Of a DNA stretch of 64,000 nt, positions 1-12,008 are shown one piece after another. Location of the stretch: assembly GCF_029227915.1 (NCBI RefSeq), contig NC_079882.1, forward strand, positions 3,844,001-3,908,000. The letters are read 5' to 3'. Below the pieces are notes generated by a model. The model was not told where the DNA came from. It did not search any database and was given only the letters and a program-made list of their open reading frames with translations. The position numbers and the translations under genes are program-made. The DNA comes from Hydractinia symbiolongicarpus (Eukaryota > Cnidaria > Hydrozoa > Anthoathecata > Hydractiniidae). Within the stretch, counting starts at the first letter, position 1; every line of letters starts with the position of its first letter.

Positions 1-2726
1 ATAATCTAATAACTGCAGGGTATTATCGAGATGATGTTTTACACAGCTTTAAATAATAGCCATGAAATTGTCGTCGCCTTAATATTATAGTGACGGGTAT
101 CAGGACGAGTAGCTAGGCAATTTCAATAATACGCTGAGAAACAATTGCCCGCCATTTTTTCCCTCACTTTCTGGTCAGGCGATACGTTCTTTACCAGAGA
201 ACTTTGCTTTTATGTTAAGTTGATGGAGGCTGCCTCATGACGACAGCCATAAGCAAGAGAATTTGGAACAAGTATGCTGCTATGGTTACCATTCTGAAAA
301 AAAGCAAAAAAGGAGTTTTGGCTACGATAATACGCACAAAACTAAATTTCCATGCAATAAACTAAATATTAAAATTTTAAAAAAGTGTTTAACAGGCACA
401 TGACGTCTACGACCGTATTCTAATCTTGTTTTTATTACGCCAACGCCGACGCGACGTTGTTTAATGTCGGTTATGTTTTGACCATAAAATACTTCTATAT
501 TTCAGATGCTGGATTCACAAAACAGTATAAGCTTGCATCTTTTGTGATGCTCCTGTGTATGCTTGGTATACGTTGCTCAAAATCTTATAATATGTTTATT
601 ATACTTTACATGTGGCCAAAGAACGTGAACAAATATTTGGTTTGAAATTTACAAACAACCATATTAGCGTTTAAAATATTTTGATTGCTGAGAAAATTAG
701 CGCGTTTTGAAAACAGCATTCCCTTCTGTTAAACTATACAGCAATTTAACAATAAGAAAATATTAATATTGTATTTAAAATTTGAAAGATTTAAGTATTC
801 CACAGCTCATCTTTACTTTGTGAAACTGTATGCTTCTAACAATCTGCACTTTTCTCCTGATATTTTAATGGAATTTAAATAGTTCTGTTCTGTAGGAGTA
901 TTGACCCAATCTTTTGATGCTAGCTCATTTTCATTTTTTATAAACAATAAGGGTAGTTCAGTGTAATCATGCTCGCTATATAACGGATTTTTTATTTTAT
1001 TTATGTTTGCTTCAACTTTCGTTGTAAAATTAACTGGATTCAGGTGAAAAGAAAGAGGTGAACTAACAACAAATTGACCAAATTTTGTATATATTGTTCT
1101 TGGTTCAATCCAACAGGCGGTACACAACAAGCAAATCCATTTTTTTTTGTCCCTCTCCTGCAACTTAGCTTGCATTAAATTCAAGCTATCTTGCGGTGTA
1201 TCTTTATCTCTACACAGTGCTAAAAGACACATCTCGTTTTTCTTTCTTCATATTTGCCTTACACTGGCATTTTAAATAAAAGCATTGTTCATCCCATTTT
1301 GTACTCACTGAATCTGAAGTTAAATATCTTTTATTTTTAAACTTTTTCCCACGATCAAGAGTTTTTATTATAGAACTTTCTGGCGTTTTTCCACTCCTTA
1401 AACGATATTCTTCAATTTCTTTTATTGTGATCGCAGGAAGAAGAGACAAAGACTTTCCCCAAGTATCTAATTTACCAACTTGTTTTTTTGACTTGTTAAT
1501 AATTGCAATTGGTAAATCAGTATCTCTTAATAACAGTTCCAACAACTCTTGTTTACTCACAGCACTGCTTCTTCCACTTTCCGTAGGCATTTTGACCATA
1601 TTCTACCATTCCAAGCCTCGGTTCTAAGGTGACTTGAAAACGAGTCAGAGAATACGAGAAACCCGTATTACAGACCGAACACCTAACGGTAGAACATTTT
1701 GTCTCTTGCTCCCCAATCTAAAGAGTTAAAAGTCGTAAAGGTTGTTAAGGTATTGCTAGCTAGCTCTGTGCTCTGTGATTTGGGATGGATGTTGGCCTGA
1801 AAATGTTACAAAAAACTCACTAAAGTTATCTTTCGTCATGTGGTAGTGTGAATTTGTAAGCCGTTTGTAAAGAATTGTTTGCTTGTGACTGATCATTACA
1901 GTAGCTAGCAGTAATGTGAGTGCACCTATTTTAAACAAGCAGAAGGTAGCTATAAAGATAATCTGATAAACGTAATGATGAACATGATTATTATCATTAT
2001 TATTACGAATATTTATACAGGATAGAGCCACTTCAGTGCTAGAAACACTGTTATCAATGTTGGTCCTGTTTTCGGAATGCATACATTAAGTACACACCTG
2101 CATTACCTACCCAATTTCCTTCACATAGCATGGGTTGACCTGTAGCTGTGCTAAAAACACTTGCTAAACATCTCCACGCTGTGGACCAAACCACGGACTT
2201 TGTAATTACGAAGCGAACTCCATAACCACAAGGTCACGTGAAGACAACCACGAAGTTGAGCTGTTTTTCATAAAAACATATTTCGAAGATTTTGGGATAC
2301 TAATGCTTGAACATGATGATGAACATAATACGACTAAAAGCGGAACAAACGTCATCTTACAATTTTTGTTTTGACAAGATAAATCACTGATTGCAGAATG
2401 TGTTTATGTATGCTACAAATAGAATGTTATTGTATCAGTTTTCTTGGTTATATTTTCTTCTATCACGTTACAGTAGATGATGGGTTTGGCACAGCAAAGT
2501 GGATTATGAATCATTTCCTACTGTTGCGCACACGCAGACTAGTAGCAACAATAGCAACAACAAACAAATTGTATATAAATAATATGTATTTTTATGAAAA
2601 TACAGGTCAGTGTCGTGGTTGCCTTTATGTGTCTTGTTTAACCAGGTTCCTAGGTTATTTTTTCTACTTGTTACAAACTTTTCCTTAACGTATGTAGGCT
2701 CTAGTCGATCGTGAGAACAATATTGT
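1..2726. repeat. Direct duplication, copy A (may continue upstream of the window)
   Basis: Every stretch compared between this segment and 5524-8249 is identical, at a constant offset of 5,523 bp. All open reading frames in it recur with the same lengths and sequences. The right boundary is sharp: identity stops after position 2726, where the copies continue into unrelated sequence. The left boundary lies at or before the window start. The segment is mostly non-coding and holds two decayed minus-strand reading frames (813-1599). Such identity in non-coding DNA means a very recent duplication, ongoing conversion, or an assembly artefact. Confidence 0.95.
813..1599 (-). pseudogene. Decayed SWIM/YqaJ-type transposon-associated protein fragment (tentative)
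   Basis: Two overlapping minus-strand frames, 1599-1210 (129 codons) and 1232-813 (139 codons), read as one protein broken by a frameshift near 1220. The first frame contains a stretch with WDEQCFYLKCQCKA that resembles, from memory, the segment just before the zinc-binding core of SWIM-type zinc-finger proteins linked to YqaJ-like nuclease genes, which are multi-copy in many invertebrates. The CxC...CxH zinc core itself is absent and falls where the frame breaks. The second frame resembles the region after such a finger (CTACWIEPRT). No start context or splice sites are convincing. The assignment rests on pattern memory only. Confidence 0.3.
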
Positions 2727-3470
2727 TTAGTTCCCTTTAGACGATATTTCTAAACGACGATGCATAAAAATAAACGATATTAAAAAGAAATGAGCTTTCA
2801 ACAAGAATTTTGTTTTGTAACATTAAGCTGCACACAAATAGTAAAAGAAAACACGAAAATCATTTACATTTCATCTCTGTTGTCAAGGGATTGCAGTTTT
2901 TAATAAGACTATTTGATTAGATGTTTATTAAACTGGTTTAAGAAAGACATTTGTCCATCATCTATTAAATTAATCTCTAAAAATAAATTATAAGCAGAAA
3001 CCATCGCATAATTTACAACATATCTGCAATTAATTAAAGTTATGCCACGAATATTTCCTGACCTTTTAAGTCAGATATTCAATCAGTTCAACGGAAAGTC
3101 CGAGACAAATTTTCCCAGCAACAAATGGTGCTTATTTTATAAGGTTGTATTAGGATCAGAATTCGTGAAATGATTCTGCCGCAAATTTAATTAAGAAAAA
3201 GGCTAATGCGGAAAACAAATCCGCGGCAGGATCAGTTCACGAATTTTTACCCTGGTCACGCCTAATATTATTATTATTTTTTAGCGGTTTTATTCATGGT
3301 AGATTAAAGTAGCCATTGCAATGAGATGCTTGGCGTTAGTTATACTACGCAATGAATGAATATTTAACTTTCTTACATCACGACCAATGGACTTAGAAGT
3401 TGTAAAGTGGAAGCTTGCGTTTCTTAACTTTTTGCATAATATGCTTGTCTTGTAATAATAATTTTAAAAG
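2727..3470. other. Intergenic, upstream of cysteine-rich gene 1
   Basis: No coding signal is seen. The right part, from about 3040, is diverged but recognisably related to 14240-14470 upstream of the paralogous gene: short shared blocks include a segment containing ATTAAAGTAG and one with GTGGAAGCTTGCGTTT. The duplication that made the two genes therefore included several hundred bases of upstream DNA. Confidence 0.5.
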
Positions 3471-3621
3471 ATGACAATATTAAAAGCTCTTAAGATATGG
3501 TTTAAAAGTGTCGCAATAACAGCTTAAAGTCACGCCTTAATTTTGACAAATAAAATGAAATCGCGTGCACAATTGACACAATCGCATCTGATATAAATAA
3601 AAACAAGTCTAGATGATTTTT
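3471..3621 (+). promoter_or_regulatory. Conserved promoter of cysteine-rich gene 1
   Basis: A TATA box (TATAAATA, 3592-3599) lies about 25-30 bp upstream of the inferred transcript start near 3622. The block from 3471 to the first splice donor is strongly conserved with 14515-14727 at the paralogue, including the shared core AGTGTCGCAATAACAGCTT and a segment with CGCGTGCACAATTGACAC. Conservation here is clearly higher than in the flanking or intron sequence, which suggests shared regulatory elements. The transcript start is inferred from TATA spacing. Confidence 0.7.
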
Positions 3622-3682
3622 AAATCAAAATATACACAAGCAAAAGAAGTATAACAAGAAACACAGCAACTTAATCTTACAG
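3622..3682 (+). other. Non-coding first exon (5' UTR) of cysteine-rich gene 1
   Basis: The exon ends at a donor CTTACAG|GTAAAA (junction after 3682). The intron runs 3683-3954 and ends in the pyrimidine-rich acceptor TTTTCTTCTTAAG before the coding exon. The paralogue has the same architecture with a donor after 14727. The 5' end is inferred from the TATA position. Confidence 0.6.
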
Positions 3683-3966
3683 GTAAAATATTTTAATAAA
3701 ATTGGCTGCATTTGGTATGAGAAATCAAAATTAGAAATCTACTAAAGTACTGCCAATACGGTATCTCAAAACAAAAAATAGCATTAAAAAATTATGCAGG
3801 AATTAATTTGTTAAATTTTTAAAAAGCAGAAGAAATCGATTTCTTCATCTGTCCTAGGCAATCAAAATACGGCTTTATTTTGTCATTAAAGCTGCATTTA
3901 TTTACTTGACACTTGGTCAAAAATTAACCATGCTTTATTTCTTTTCTTCTTAAGGAAAATCTAACA

Positions 3967-4338
3967 ATGGTATCGGCTTTCATCAGCATTCTAATTATCA
4001 CCCTTGCTTTTGTCCACTGCGAAGCACACCTTGACAACTGCCCATCAAAATGCCAAAGTGATTTCTCGCAATGTATTGCAATTGTACAAGGTGAGGATAT
4101 CAGTGAATGTAACAAGTTAAAAACAGTTTGTTATCAGAAATGTAGCAGTGCTCTCAAGAGACGTGGACCAGATGCCAATGCAATGGCTTCACAAAGTTCG
4201 AACAAAAAAAACAAAAAATGTTGGGCGAAGTGTAAACTGCCTTCTAATGTCTGTTCTGATAAAAAGAAAGTACCTGAAAGACAAACTTGCCGAAACAGAG
4301 TGTATTTAACATGTTTATCAAAATGCATTCTCAAATAA
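3967..4338 (+). CDS. Secreted double-module cysteine-rich protein, paralogue 1
   Basis: This 123-residue protein begins with a clear signal peptide: a hydrophobic core at residues 3-17 with probable cleavage after about residue 20. The mature part holds 12 cysteines in two halves with nearly the same spacing: C-x3-C-x6-C-x11-C-x6-C-x3-C, then C-x3-C-x6-C-x11-C-x7-C-x3-C. A basic linker containing KRR separates the halves and could be cut by a proprotein convertase. The whole CDS lies in exon 2, and the ATG is 12 bp after the acceptor. The stop codon overlaps an AATAAA (4334-4339). I do not recognise the family. CX3C pairs recall helical-hairpin peptides, but spacing alone does not prove a fold. 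Function is unknown; secretion is well supported. The second half matches paralogue 2 exactly at DNA level. Confidence 0.88.
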   Translation: MVSAFISILIITLAFVHCEAHLDNCPSKCQSDFSQCIAIVQGEDISECNKLKTVCYQKCSSALKRRGPDANAMASQSSNKKNKKCWAKCKLPSNVCSDKKKVPERQTCRNRVYLTCLSKCILK

Positions 4339-5523
4339 AAAATGTTTTAGGATGGTGACAAACATTCACGGACTCAATAAAAACTTGAGTAACAGAAACT
4401 TTTTCTTCCTTGTTACTTTTTTCGACATCAGACTCTTATTAAAATGTTTTATTTATGCGATTTTGTTTATATTTGTGTTTGACGTAATGTATTTTGCTAC
4501 TTTAGAAATATATATAAACAGTTTGTTAGTGATTTTCTTCAGTTTGCCCATCATTAGCTGGAGCTTCACTACCTGCTTTACAGAATAATGACAACAGTTA
4601 CAACTTTTTGGACAAGGAACTCTTTTTTTGGGCATATATGGACGTTTATGCACAAATTATATTAGACCAAAGGAACCGGTTACGATTTTAAGTTATACGT
4701 TAAGCTTTTCCTAACAAGTATTCCGCGACCTGTTACTGATCAATTAATCATCCCCCTGTTGCAAAAATGAAATACCTGGTTATGGTTACAAACTAACTGT
4801 TCCGTCTTACCAGAAGATTAATATATCTGTTTTGATTGGTTACTGTATTTATTTAATTCGGTATCCTGGGTTTATTAAAGACACATTTTGGGATTAAAAA
4901 TTTCATCCATCAAAATATTTAAAAAAAAATGTGATTAGTGCTTTTGAATGACTTTTAATTCAACTTGCCGAATCCAATCTTTTTGAACAAAAGAAAAAAA
5001 TTTAAACATGTCCAACTTTGGAATCTCCAATTTAACAAATTGGATTTGACAAAATGGATCGTGTATATAACGCCCACCTTAGATCTTCATCAAAATACAA
5101 CTTATTGTTCCCTTCAGGTTCCTTTAAGCATGGATACACGATATAGTATATATGCTTTAAAACACAAGCCACAGCCTGTCTTCTGGTCTATGTGTGTGCA
5201 ATAGTAGCAACATTGCAACCAGTGGGTGCAGGGTATTGGCCAGTTGACCCTTTTGGTCCTGTTTGAAAATAACGAAATATTTTCTTATTTCATTAATTTT
5301 TCTTATTATTCTAACCATATAGAGGTAAAAATTGGAACCAAAGAACCATCTAAAAACCTTGTTCAATACAAATTTGTTTCAATCTAAATTCTTATAATGT
5401 GATAATTGTTGCTGACACCAATAAGATCTTTTTCTCAAAAAAATCGCTTTGTCATGCTAGGAAGTTCGATTGGTACTTTTTAAATGCTTTTTTTTCCTAC
5501 GCAACTACAAAAGTAACACTGTC
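4339..5523. other. 3' region of cysteine-rich gene 1 and intergenic DNA
   Basis: The part around 4440-4525 is still similar to 15460-15530 downstream of the paralogue (shared block containing GTTTGACGTAATGTA), so it is probably 3' UTR or duplicated flank. The rest shows no supported gene. Confidence 0.5.
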
Positions 5524-8249
5524 ATAATCTAATAACTGCAGGGTATTATCGAGATGATGTTTTACACAGCTTTAAATAATAGCCATGAAATTGTCGTCGC
5601 CTTAATATTATAGTGACGGGTATCAGGACGAGTAGCTAGGCAATTTCAATAATACGCTGAGAAACAATTGCCCGCCATTTTTTCCCTCACTTTCTGGTCA
5701 GGCGATACGTTCTTTACCAGAGAACTTTGCTTTTATGTTAAGTTGATGGAGGCTGCCTCATGACGACAGCCATAAGCAAGAGAATTTGGAACAAGTATGC
5801 TGCTATGGTTACCATTCTGAAAAAAAGCAAAAAAGGAGTTTTGGCTACGATAATACGCACAAAACTAAATTTCCATGCAATAAACTAAATATTAAAATTT
5901 TAAAAAAGTGTTTAACAGGCACATGACGTCTACGACCGTATTCTAATCTTGTTTTTATTACGCCAACGCCGACGCGACGTTGTTTAATGTCGGTTATGTT
6001 TTGACCATAAAATACTTCTATATTTCAGATGCTGGATTCACAAAACAGTATAAGCTTGCATCTTTTGTGATGCTCCTGTGTATGCTTGGTATACGTTGCT
6101 CAAAATCTTATAATATGTTTATTATACTTTACATGTGGCCAAAGAACGTGAACAAATATTTGGTTTGAAATTTACAAACAACCATATTAGCGTTTAAAAT
6201 ATTTTGATTGCTGAGAAAATTAGCGCGTTTTGAAAACAGCATTCCCTTCTGTTAAACTATACAGCAATTTAACAATAAGAAAATATTAATATTGTATTTA
6301 AAATTTGAAAGATTTAAGTATTCCACAGCTCATCTTTACTTTGTGAAACTGTATGCTTCTAACAATCTGCACTTTTCTCCTGATATTTTAATGGAATTTA
6401 AATAGTTCTGTTCTGTAGGAGTATTGACCCAATCTTTTGATGCTAGCTCATTTTCATTTTTTATAAACAATAAGGGTAGTTCAGTGTAATCATGCTCGCT
6501 ATATAACGGATTTTTTATTTTATTTATGTTTGCTTCAACTTTCGTTGTAAAATTAACTGGATTCAGGTGAAAAGAAAGAGGTGAACTAACAACAAATTGA
6601 CCAAATTTTGTATATATTGTTCTTGGTTCAATCCAACAGGCGGTACACAACAAGCAAATCCATTTTTTTTTGTCCCTCTCCTGCAACTTAGCTTGCATTA
6701 AATTCAAGCTATCTTGCGGTGTATCTTTATCTCTACACAGTGCTAAAAGACACATCTCGTTTTTCTTTCTTCATATTTGCCTTACACTGGCATTTTAAAT
6801 AAAAGCATTGTTCATCCCATTTTGTACTCACTGAATCTGAAGTTAAATATCTTTTATTTTTAAACTTTTTCCCACGATCAAGAGTTTTTATTATAGAACT
6901 TTCTGGCGTTTTTCCACTCCTTAAACGATATTCTTCAATTTCTTTTATTGTGATCGCAGGAAGAAGAGACAAAGACTTTCCCCAAGTATCTAATTTACCA
7001 ACTTGTTTTTTTGACTTGTTAATAATTGCAATTGGTAAATCAGTATCTCTTAATAACAGTTCCAACAACTCTTGTTTACTCACAGCACTGCTTCTTCCAC
7101 TTTCCGTAGGCATTTTGACCATATTCTACCATTCCAAGCCTCGGTTCTAAGGTGACTTGAAAACGAGTCAGAGAATACGAGAAACCCGTATTACAGACCG
7201 AACACCTAACGGTAGAACATTTTGTCTCTTGCTCCCCAATCTAAAGAGTTAAAAGTCGTAAAGGTTGTTAAGGTATTGCTAGCTAGCTCTGTGCTCTGTG
7301 ATTTGGGATGGATGTTGGCCTGAAAATGTTACAAAAAACTCACTAAAGTTATCTTTCGTCATGTGGTAGTGTGAATTTGTAAGCCGTTTGTAAAGAATTG
7401 TTTGCTTGTGACTGATCATTACAGTAGCTAGCAGTAATGTGAGTGCACCTATTTTAAACAAGCAGAAGGTAGCTATAAAGATAATCTGATAAACGTAATG
7501 ATGAACATGATTATTATCATTATTATTACGAATATTTATACAGGATAGAGCCACTTCAGTGCTAGAAACACTGTTATCAATGTTGGTCCTGTTTTCGGAA
7601 TGCATACATTAAGTACACACCTGCATTACCTACCCAATTTCCTTCACATAGCATGGGTTGACCTGTAGCTGTGCTAAAAACACTTGCTAAACATCTCCAC
7701 GCTGTGGACCAAACCACGGACTTTGTAATTACGAAGCGAACTCCATAACCACAAGGTCACGTGAAGACAACCACGAAGTTGAGCTGTTTTTCATAAAAAC
7801 ATATTTCGAAGATTTTGGGATACTAATGCTTGAACATGATGATGAACATAATACGACTAAAAGCGGAACAAACGTCATCTTACAATTTTTGTTTTGACAA
7901 GATAAATCACTGATTGCAGAATGTGTTTATGTATGCTACAAATAGAATGTTATTGTATCAGTTTTCTTGGTTATATTTTCTTCTATCACGTTACAGTAGA
8001 TGATGGGTTTGGCACAGCAAAGTGGATTATGAATCATTTCCTACTGTTGCGCACACGCAGACTAGTAGCAACAATAGCAACAACAAACAAATTGTATATA
8101 AATAATATGTATTTTTATGAAAATACAGGTCAGTGTCGTGGTTGCCTTTATGTGTCTTGTTTAACCAGGTTCCTAGGTTATTTTTTCTACTTGTTACAAA
8201 CTTTTCCTTAACGTATGTAGGCTCTAGTCGATCGTGAGAACAATATTGT
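5524..8249. repeat. Direct duplication, copy B
   Basis: This is the second copy of 1-2726, in the same orientation. Together with the intervening 2,797 bp it forms a 5,523-bp repeat period enclosing one cysteine-rich secreted-protein gene. After 8249 the sequence is unrelated to that after 2726, so the second period is incomplete and lacks a gene copy. Confidence 0.95.
6336..7122 (-). pseudogene. Second copy of the decayed SWIM/YqaJ-type fragment
   Basis: This is an exact duplicate of 813-1599 carried in duplication copy B, with the same frameshift between the frames at 7122-6733 and 6755-6336. Sharing the lesion shows that the decay preceded the duplication. Confidence 0.3.
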
Positions 8250-8466
8250 GAAATGCTGAAAATTATAAAGATATCGTTTTAAAAATTTTAAGATCGTCAC
8301 GACATCACGATTTTCGAATTTTGAAAAGGTTAAGTGGCAGCTTCAAATTTCATTTTTCATTTAAACTTATACACAAGTATCCAATCCAACAAAAAGTCGA
8401 GTTAAAATTTTTTAAGAGGAAACCGTGTTAGAATCTTTTCACAGTGACTGACAGTGACTTATAAAA
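8250..8466. other. Short intergenic segment after duplication copy B
   Basis: AT-rich sequence between the duplication breakpoint and a Helitron-like element. No feature is supported. Confidence 0.4.
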
Positions 8467-8685
8467 CTAGTTTTCGACCCGTGAAAAAATACACGGGGTC
8501 GGGGTCGCCCGTCCTTTATATATCGCATATTTCGTGTTTTCGTAGCACAATGTTTGTTCGCGTGCAAACGAAAAGAAAGAACACGGAGCCGCCCGTCCTT
8601 TACATACTGCATACTTCGTGTTTCTGTAGCACAATGATTTTTTACACACAAACAGACAGACGGAATACAGCTATTATTAAAGAGA
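8467..8685 (-). mobile_element. Mini-Helitron-like element with an internally duplicated 3' half
   Basis: Read on the minus strand, the element starts with TCTCTTTAATAATAGC and ends with a CTAG terminus after a decayed CCGTG/CACGG hairpin. It is flanked by A on its 5' side and T on its 3' side, as expected for Helitron insertion between A and T. A segment beginning CGCCCGTCCTTTA occurs twice inside (about 8507 and 8592), so the 3' half is duplicated. A CTGT-type microsatellite follows the 5' end, as in other non-autonomous Helitron families. Confidence 0.7.
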
Positions 8686-8843
8686 TAGATGCTTTTGTAT
8701 CCCTTTCTGAAGTAGGGTTAAGCATGTCAATATCAAAAACACTCGTGATGTAAACAAATATTTCGATGCACAGGTACGTTTCTTCTCTCGTGTTTAGCAG
8801 CGACAGTTCTCAAGGTTAGTTACACAGCGTTGGTGTCCTTTAG

Positions 8844-9690
8844 AAAAATAAAAGGTAGAAATATATTAAAATCGAAAATTTTTTCCACCGGATACTTTGT
8901 AGATTGTAAAGAAAAACAGAAATATATATTCGAATCCATGGAAGATGTCGATGTAGCAGTTAGAATTCTCGAGATAAAATCATTATCCCATTTCTCTGTT
9001 TATCAAAAAAATATATCATTCGGAGTTGCTGGTGAGTTTTAAGTTATAACAAAAAAAATTGATCTTTTGACCAAGAGAAACAAAAAGCAGTAGTCTTCTT
9101 TAAAAAAGAAAATCTTTGTGTGTGTTACCAACTTAATTTTTTAGATATTAATTTAAAAATCACAAGATTCTCTTCGAAGATATCAGGAACAAGGAGTCAC
9201 CTTGTTGGAAAAAAGTCGCTAGATTGCACGCACGGCGTAGATCCTGGCATATCAAAAAAAAAATGTTTTACCTTTGCTTTAAAATCTGAATAGGAAAAAG
9301 AAAGGAAAAATAATAACCTTTTCTTATCTATAGGATTCTCAAACACATCGCAAGGTATACAGTAAGGCTCGGCTTATGGTTCAAAATTCAAAAAAATTTG
9401 GTTGTCCAGCAAAAATCATAATTCGTGACATCGCCTTTTTCCCAGACTTCAAAGTAAGCGCATTTATTTTTCCATTACTCGTTTTGCCGTTTTAGTCTGA
9501 CCATTTTCTGCTCATCTATCTAATTTTTATTACAGGCTAGTGGAAACACAGAAAATAAAAAAACGAACTGTCACTCAAAAGTTGAAAACGCAATGGGATA
9601 TTAACAAAGCAGCTGTGAAAATGAGAAGATGTTTGTATGTTAGATTTCCTGAAAAAGATGATCACAGAAATCATGTAGTCTGGCATGTAA
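8844..9690 (+). pseudogene. CARF/ALS2CR8-like gene remnant (tentative)
   Basis: Four exon-like blocks run in order. Exon A (about 8844-9031) ends in G|GTGAGT. Exon B starts at 9145 in matching phase 1 and encodes a block with KKSLDCTHGVDPG. Exon C (9334-9453) encodes KKFGCPAK and IAFFPDF before GTAAGC. Exon D (about 9536-9687) encodes RRCLYVRFPEKDDHRNHVV. The order (FG-ending block, LDC..GVD, GCPAK..FP, YVR.P..HRNH) resembles the CARF/ALS2CR8-type domain that is multi-copy in cnidarian genomes (from memory). The B-C junction has no good donor, and exon D is out of phase with C, so this looks like a dead copy or one needing RNA evidence. No upstream start exon was found. Confidence 0.4.
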
Positions 9691-9743
9691 GCACAATGAT
9701 TTGTGTCTATGGCTACGTTTTTGTATCAGATAGTTCAATTTAA

Positions 9744-12008
9744 TGGTGGAATGTTCAAAGTGCATGGAGTGGTTTCACGATAAATGTGCAAACATTGCGA
9801 ATGTCCAAGCTTTGTCACGAAGGAAATGGTTTTGTAAAAAATGTAAATAAATTTCTTCCAAAAAAACACATCATCATTCAACATTTCTTTCCTGTTTTAC
9901 CCAAATATCTACTTCCGCAATAAAATCTGGGTAAATCGGGGATCTGGGTAATAAGTGCGACTAAAGGAAGCCATATTTAATGCCGAAGTATTTTAAATAA
10001 GAGTTAATTTTAAACCACAGAATTGCATTTTGGATAAAGCATCTTCCTATTACAGCAAATCTTCTTGTTATGATGTTCTCTTTTCAATGCCCAAAAATCA
10101 CGGAAACGAGGCTTTAACTGTGTAAGAGTTTCACCACGCCAGACTGGTACAGTCAAATCTTTATAGCTATAAAAAATTGGTTGTATTACACATAACCTAG
10201 CAACCATCCTATATAAATTGCATCCTAAAACATTGCTCAATTGCAACAGTTTTTCTAACAGGATAGCGAGCTTATTTTTGATCCAAAAGTGTTCTTAAAA
10301 ACTTTAAAAATAAATTGCCCAATCAGGGGAGATAACATTCGTAAATAATCTATTTTATCTAATTTATTCTAATCTATTCGATGTATATAAAATATACTAA
10401 GATATCCGAGTGGAAAACTAAAATCTTGGTTAAAGTATGTTAAGACAAGACAGGTGATTTCGAAGGGCGCCGACACAAGTAATTGCGTAGGCTTCTTCTA
10501 TATTAGATTCACGCATTTTGAATTTGGCAAAGGTTATTTGTCAGTGTGCAAAACGGACCTAGGATATAGGTTTAATGATTTGGTTAAACACAAACTCTTA
10601 AAATGTGCTAATTTTTGCTGGCGTCAGCGTGGCTATTTTCACGAATTGGAGGGTCTTGTGGCCCCCAACGGGGATTATTTCGGTGTGCAAGCGTGCTAGA
10701 AAATATGATCAGCAACTTTTCAACGCTGTCTGCCTGGCCTATGTGTGAGCAAAAGCAGCGAGTTTGTTACTATTTTATTATTTTTACTAAGAACTATTTT
10801 ACTGAGCGCTTATTCGCATTTGCCGCATATTTGGTAACTGGGGACTTCTGGGAAAATGTAGTAACAAAAATGATAACAAATTAATGATAATAATAAAAAA
10901 AACTAAAAAAAAACACCGTATCCAATTTCTACAATGCATTTTTAAGCTTGGTAAAGCTTCGACAACAACATCGTCATTCTCAACTGGCTTAATACTGAAT
11001 GGGTTATTATCGAAAAAAAAGACACAACTGACAAGTGGGGATCCAAAAAAAAAAACAATGTACCTTATGATAAAAAAAACCTTGTCCTTTTAACCATAGG
11101 AACAAAGGAGGCTTTAACTATCCATATCAGAAAGTTTTAAAGGTTCCCTAAACTTGTGAAGATACTTTAATCAAAATCTGAAAAAACTACTCCATTCTCC
11201 TAAGATGTGCCTGCTCCCTAATGAACAGAGCCTCTCTGATTTCCACTTCTACAAATGTGATATATTCAAATATTATTTTAGCTGTCCAAAATGTTGGACA
11301 AGTGGAATGACGCGTACGTAAAAACAATGACTTTCAGATGATGAAACGGAAACATGTAACATCATCAATTGCGTTGTCTCGTATTCAACTTTATTTATTT
11401 ATTTACTCGACTTAATCCAAGTATTAAATTGAGTTTCAAGAGGAAACCAACACAATCAAACAAATATGTTGCGCAACTGTTAATAGTATCTTATATCTTC
11501 TGCTTGAGTACCTGTCAAAAAAAATAGATTTAAAACTAGAAACTGGACTAACCAAAACATCTTTACTGACCAACAAAAGTATAATCGTAACGACCGCCAT
11601 TTTTACTTCTTATAATTGGAAACTAAGTAACTAAGCGCAATACTGTAGCGGTTTAAAAAAAGGACAAAAGTCACTTTTTGGTTATAAAGCTTTTTGGTTA
11701 TAAAGCAAATAAAAAAGAGTGGAAGGACAATTTATACATTTCATAGTTTTCACCTTATAAAAACAATGTTTAAAAGTATAGCGTTTTAATAGTTCACGGC
11801 AAGCAAAAATTCTTAAATAAACTAATTTTTAATTTAAAATCGTATTTGTTTCCGTCTGTTAAAAAATACTTCAAGCTGACGTCAATAAAAATACAACTTT
11901 TTAAAGGTGTGAATTCACTGTTAGTTCAATGAAATTGACAACTCAAAACATTAAAATTCTATTTTTTTCTGTAATCTAGAACCTATGGTCAGGCATGTAG
12001 AGTATCAT
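9744..12008. other. Gene-poor intergenic DNA
   Basis: Only short AT-rich reading frames occur, with no recognisable domains. A minus-strand frame at 10246-10010 (78 codons) has a somewhat protein-like composition but no identifiable family, splice partners or start context. Poly-A tracts are frequent around 10.9-11.1 kb. Confidence 0.4.
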
